DNA from: Yonghaparkia sp. Root332
GTDB lineage: Bacteria > Actinomycetota > Actinomycetes > Actinomycetales > Microbacteriaceae
Assembly (NCBI RefSeq): GCF_001425665.1
Contig: NZ_LMCX01000001.1
Location: forward strand, 652,623 to 716,622
Reading direction: 5' to 3'
DNA length: 64,000 bases
Part shown: in pieces, positions 60,200-64,000 of the stretch
Numbering within the stretch: position 1 is the stretch's first letter
Layout: each line of letters begins with the position of its first letter
The notes under the pieces: model-generated
The model's database searches: none
What the model was told of the DNA's origin: nothing
What the model saw: only the letters and a program-made list of their open reading frames with translations
Made by a program: the position numbers and the translations under genes

Positions 60200-61146
60200 G
60201 TGTTGATCTTCACCGCGAAGAGGGTGCTGTCGGGCCTGATCGTGCTGCTCGTCGCGTCCGTGGTGATCTTCTTCATCCTGAGGCTCGCGCCGGGCGACCC
60301 GGCAGCCGCGCTTGCGGGCGCCGATGCCGACCAGGCGACGATCGATGCGATCCGCACGCGACTGGGTCTCGACCTGCCCCTCTGGCAGCAGTACGCCTCG
60401 TGGCTCGGCGGGATTCTGACGGGCAATCTCGGAGACAGCTTCATTCTGAGCGCACCGATCGCCGAACTCATCGGCGACAGCCTGCCGAACACCGTCTTCC
60501 TCGCCGGCGGCGCTCTGCTCCTCGCTCTGGTCGGTGGCGCTGTCGTGGGGATCGTCCTCGGCGTCAGTCGTCGGCGCGCGGTCAACAGCGTCTTCACGGC
60601 AGCGAATTCAGTGGCGTTCGCTGTTCCTCCGTACGTCACGGGCGTCTTCCTCACCCTTGTCTTCTCGATCTATCTGGGCGTGCTTCCCTCGGGCGGTGTC
60701 GGTCCCGGGCTCGGCGACCCAGTCGGCGCCATTCCGTATCTCCTGCTCCCCGCCGTCACGCTGGCGCTTCCAACCGGAGCCACCATCGCCCGGTTCCTGG
60801 CCGCATCGATGCGACGCCAGAGGGAGGAGGACTTCGTGCAGGCTGGGATCGCGAAGGGGCTCACCACGACGACGCTCTTCGCCCGTCACGTCATTCCCAA
60901 CTCCCTGCCGCCGGTCCTCACCGTCCTCGGCATCCAGATCGGGCAGCTTCTGGCCGGCGCGATCATCGTGGAGGTCGTCTTCGCCTGGCCCGGGGTCGGC
61001 CAACTGATTTTGCAGTCCGTCATCACCCGTGACTACCTCCTGACCCAAGTGCTGCTGCTTCTCGCCGTGGCCGTATTCGTCGTCATGCAAACGCTGACCG
61101 ACCTGGCCGACGCGGCTCTCGATCCGCGCGTTCGAATGGGAATCCG

Positions 61147-61150
<4 letters not shown>
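60200..61150 (+). CDS. DppB-type ABC permease
   Basis: A 316-residue inner-membrane permease with six helices. The N-terminal AKRVLSGLIVLLVASVVIFFILRLAPGDPA is typical of DppB/OppB, and the EAA loop is around MRRQREEDFVQAGIAKGLTTTTLFARHVIPN. The GTG is preceded by GAAAGGAATGA. Partner of the DppC-type permease with which it overlaps by four bases. Confidence 0.9.
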
Positions 61151-62004
<854 letters not shown>

Positions 62005-62029
62005 CACCGGCCCGAACCTAGGCGCCTTC

Positions 62030-64000
62030 ATGATCCCGCTGCTCTCCGTTCGAGACCTCGTCACCACGTTCCACACTTCCGATGGCCCTGTTCAGGCGGT
62101 GAGAGGAGTCTCATTCGATCTGTCTGCGGGCGAGACACTCGCCATCGTGGGCGAGTCCGGGTCGGGCAAGTCGGTCACAGCGACCTCACTCATGAATATG
62201 GTGCGTGCGCCCGGCCGCATCGAGAGCGGGTCGATCACGTTCAAGGGGGTCGATGTTCTCGCGAAGTCGCGAGACGAGCTCCGCCAGATGCGGGGGGCCG
62301 CGATGAGCATGATCTTCCAGGACCCTGTGGCAGCCCTCGACCCCCTGATGCGTATTCGGGATCAGCTGGGCGAGGCGATCAGAGCCCATAGCGCGATCTC
62401 CGCGTCGGCGGCCAACGCGCGGGCGATCGAGCTCATGCATCAGGTCGGAATCCCCGATCCGGAGGCACGGCTGCGTGACTATCCGCTCGCCTTCAGCGGG
62501 GGGATGTCGCAGCGGGTCATGATCGCCATGGCACTGGCCAATGATCCCGAGGTCATCATCGCCGACGAGCCCACCACCGCACTCGACGTGACGGTCCAGG
62601 CCCAGATCTTGGACGTTCTCGACACACTCAACCGCGACCGCGGCACCGCTGTCATCCTGATCACCCACAACCTCGGTGTCGTCGCCCAGCTCTGCCAGCG
62701 CGTCGCGGTGATGTACGGCGGAAAGATCGTCGAGACCGGGCCGACCGCCGAGGTGTTCGCGAACCCTCAGCACCCGTACACGCGCGACCTGCTGGCCGCG
62801 ACGCCCAAGCTCTCGCAGCCGCGCGACGTGCCCCTCGTCGCGATCTCGGGTCGCCCGCCGACGATGCGCGAGCCCATCATCGGATGCTCGTACGCTCCGC
62901 GCGATCCCCTCGCTGTTGCTCGATGCTTCGTCGAGGCACCCGCTCTGGAACCCGGCGAAGGAGCGCGGCGCCACGCATGCTGGGTGAGCGACGGCACGAC
63001 GTCGCTGCCACCGCGCCCCGAGCTGGGACTCGAGATCGACCAGGCGCCGAGGGCAGCCGCGCCCCGTGGCGCTGCGCTTCTGCAGGTTGCGGATCTCACC
63101 AAGCAGTTCGACGGCCCGCGCGCGCGCGCGTTCGGGCGCAGGCAGCAGGTTCGAGCCGTCGACGGCGTAACGTTCGATGTCCATCAGGGCGAGACGCTCG
63201 GCCTCGTGGGCGAGTCAGGGTGCGGGAAGTCCACGATCGCGAAGCTCGTGCTCGGGGTCGAGTCGCCCACCGGCGGCTCGATCCGATATGCCGGCCAGGA
63301 TTCCACCGTGCTCAGTGCCGCCGCACGGCGCCGGTACAACCGCAATGTGCAGATCGTCTTCCAGAATCCGATGTCGGCTCTGAACCCGCGACGAACCGTG
63401 GGGAGCATGCTGTCCGAGCCGCTGGCGCTTCAAGGGATGCGCGGCCAGGAGTTGCGCGACCGCAGAGACGCTCTGCTCGAACTCGTCGGCATGGATGCGT
63501 CGATCGCCAATCGGTTCCCGCACGAGTTCTCGGGCGGGCAGCGCCAGCGTCTCGTCATCGCGCGCGCCTTGGCGGTCGACCCGCAGCTCATCGTCTGCGA
63601 TGAGGCAGTCGCAGCTCTTGACGTGTCGCTACAGGCGCAGATCATCAACCTGCTGAAGGAGCTGCAGACCAGGCTCGGGCTGTCCTACTTGTTCATCGGA
63701 CACGATCTCGCCACCGTCCGTCACATCGCCGACCGGATCATGGTCATGTATCTCGGTCAGATCGTCGAGCAGGGCACTGCCGAGCAGGTGACCGGCAATC
63801 CTCAGCACCCCTACACGGTGAGCCTGCTCTCCGCTGTGCCGGATCCGGACCCGTCTGCGCTGTCGCGACAACGCGTGATCCTGCAAGGAGAAGTGCCCAC
63901 ACCGTTGAACCCGCCGAGCGGATGCCGATTCCACACGAGGTGCCCGATCGGCCCCACCATGCGCACCGACCGAGAGATCTGCCGCACGGAGAAGCCGACT
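62030..64000 (+). CDS. Fused double ATP-binding protein of the family 5 importer (3' end outside window)
   Basis: At least 657 residues, open to the window edge. Domain 1 (1-260): Walker A GESGSGKS (41-48), signature FSGGMSQRV, Walker B VIIADEPTTALD. An oligopeptide-type C-terminal module follows (GCSYAPRDPL...CW, about 284-325). Domain 2 (from about 345): Walker A GESGCGKS (394-401), signature EFSGGQRQR, Walker B LIVCDEAVAALD, then a second cysteine module (GCRFHTRCP) near the edge. DppD and DppF functions are thus in one chain. The start is uncertain: ATG 62030 leaves 25 bp after dppC; ATG 61973 would overlap it by 32 bp; neither has a good ribosome site. Confidence 0.87.
   Translation, partial: MIPLLSVRDLVTTFHTSDGPVQAVRGVSFDLSAGETLAIVGESGSGKSVTATSLMNMVRAPGRIESGSITFKGVDVLAKSRDELRQMRGAAMSMIFQDPVAALDPLMRIRDQLGEAIRAHSAISASAANARAIELMHQVGIPDPEARLRDYPLAFSGGMSQRVMIAMALANDPEVIIADEPTTALDVTVQAQILDVLDTLNRDRGTAVILITHNLGVVAQLCQRVAVMYGGKIVETGPTAEVFANPQHPYTRDLLAATPKLSQPRDVPLVAISGRPPTMREPIIGCSYAPRDPLAVARCFVEAPALEPGEGARRHACWVSDGTTSLPPRPELGLEIDQAPRAAAPRGAALLQVADLTKQFDGPRARAFGRRQQVRAVDGVTFDVHQGETLGLVGESGCGKSTIAKLVLGVESPTGGSIRYAGQDSTVLSAAARRRYNRNVQIVFQNPMSALNPRRTVGSMLSEPLALQGMRGQELRDRRDALLELVGMDASIANRFPHEFSGGQRQRLVIARALAVDPQLIVCDEAVAALDVSLQAQIINLLKELQTRLGLSYLFIGHDLATVRHIADRIMVMYLGQIVEQGTAEQVTGNPQHPYTVSLLSAVPDPDPSALSRQRVILQGEVPTPLNPPSGCRFHTRCPIGPTMRTDREICRTEKPT

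Overview
The window is high-GC actinobacterial DNA, most likely from the family Microbacteriaceae. The evidence is very high GC with GC-ending codons, a coproporphyrin-dependent haem pathway (chdC/cgoX/cpfC), an LAxTG-type cell-wall sorting signal, a RamB-type regulator beside the glyoxylate genes, very frequent ATGA/GTGA four-base gene overlaps, and many promoters of the form TANNNT-N6/7-start codon that predict leaderless mRNAs. The genus cannot be fixed from the sequence alone. No rRNA, tRNA or CRISPR array was seen.

Layout. 1-2850: the 3' part of a large repeat-built surface protein, broken by two deletions of 34 and 17 bp inside the repeats. 2869-14829: haem biosynthesis, with hemA divergent from a tightly overlapping run hemE-cgoX-chdC-cpfC-hemC-hemB-hemL, then three small membrane-associated genes and hemD. 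14851-23239: housekeeping and membrane genes (DUF1304, PutP, phosphofructokinase, PPOX protein, AlkA-like glycosylase, thioesterase, two DUF202 proteins, a PYROXD2-like flavoprotein). 23324-28030: a LysR regulator divergent from putA. 28357-33996: GntR, a RamB-like regulator divergent from aceA-aceB (glyoxylate shunt), then an Lrp regulator. 34096-37943: a ferric-iron ABC importer behind a DtxR/IdeR-type iron box. 37967-40556: kynureninase and an unrecognised 403-aa protein of lower GC. 40566-49111: a DrrAB-like exporter, acyl-CoA dehydrogenase, Nudix, several hydrolases and an F420-type oxidoreductase. 49147-50262: a class II Fic protein whose catalytic His is Asn. 51158-54281: an overlapping three-gene cluster (acyl-CoA dehydrogenase homologue, PIG-L deacetylase-methyltransferase fusion, family 2 glycosyltransferase). 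54388-57243: aldo/keto reductase and a GntR-lldD lactate-type operon. 57334-64000: a LacI regulator divergent from a family 5 substrate-binding protein ABC importer whose fused double ATPase runs off the window.

How parts work together. The haem block would take glutamyl-tRNA through uroporphyrinogen and coproporphyrin III to coprohaem and haem. The iron importer and haem pathway are metabolically linked. aceA/aceB with their regulator form an acetate module. The best candidate for an undescribed system is the 51158-54281 cluster, whose enzymes together suggest a small glycosylated or amino-sugar-containing metabolite. The lower-GC Fic gene, the 403-aa protein and the 57-64 kb transporter look like accessory insertions.
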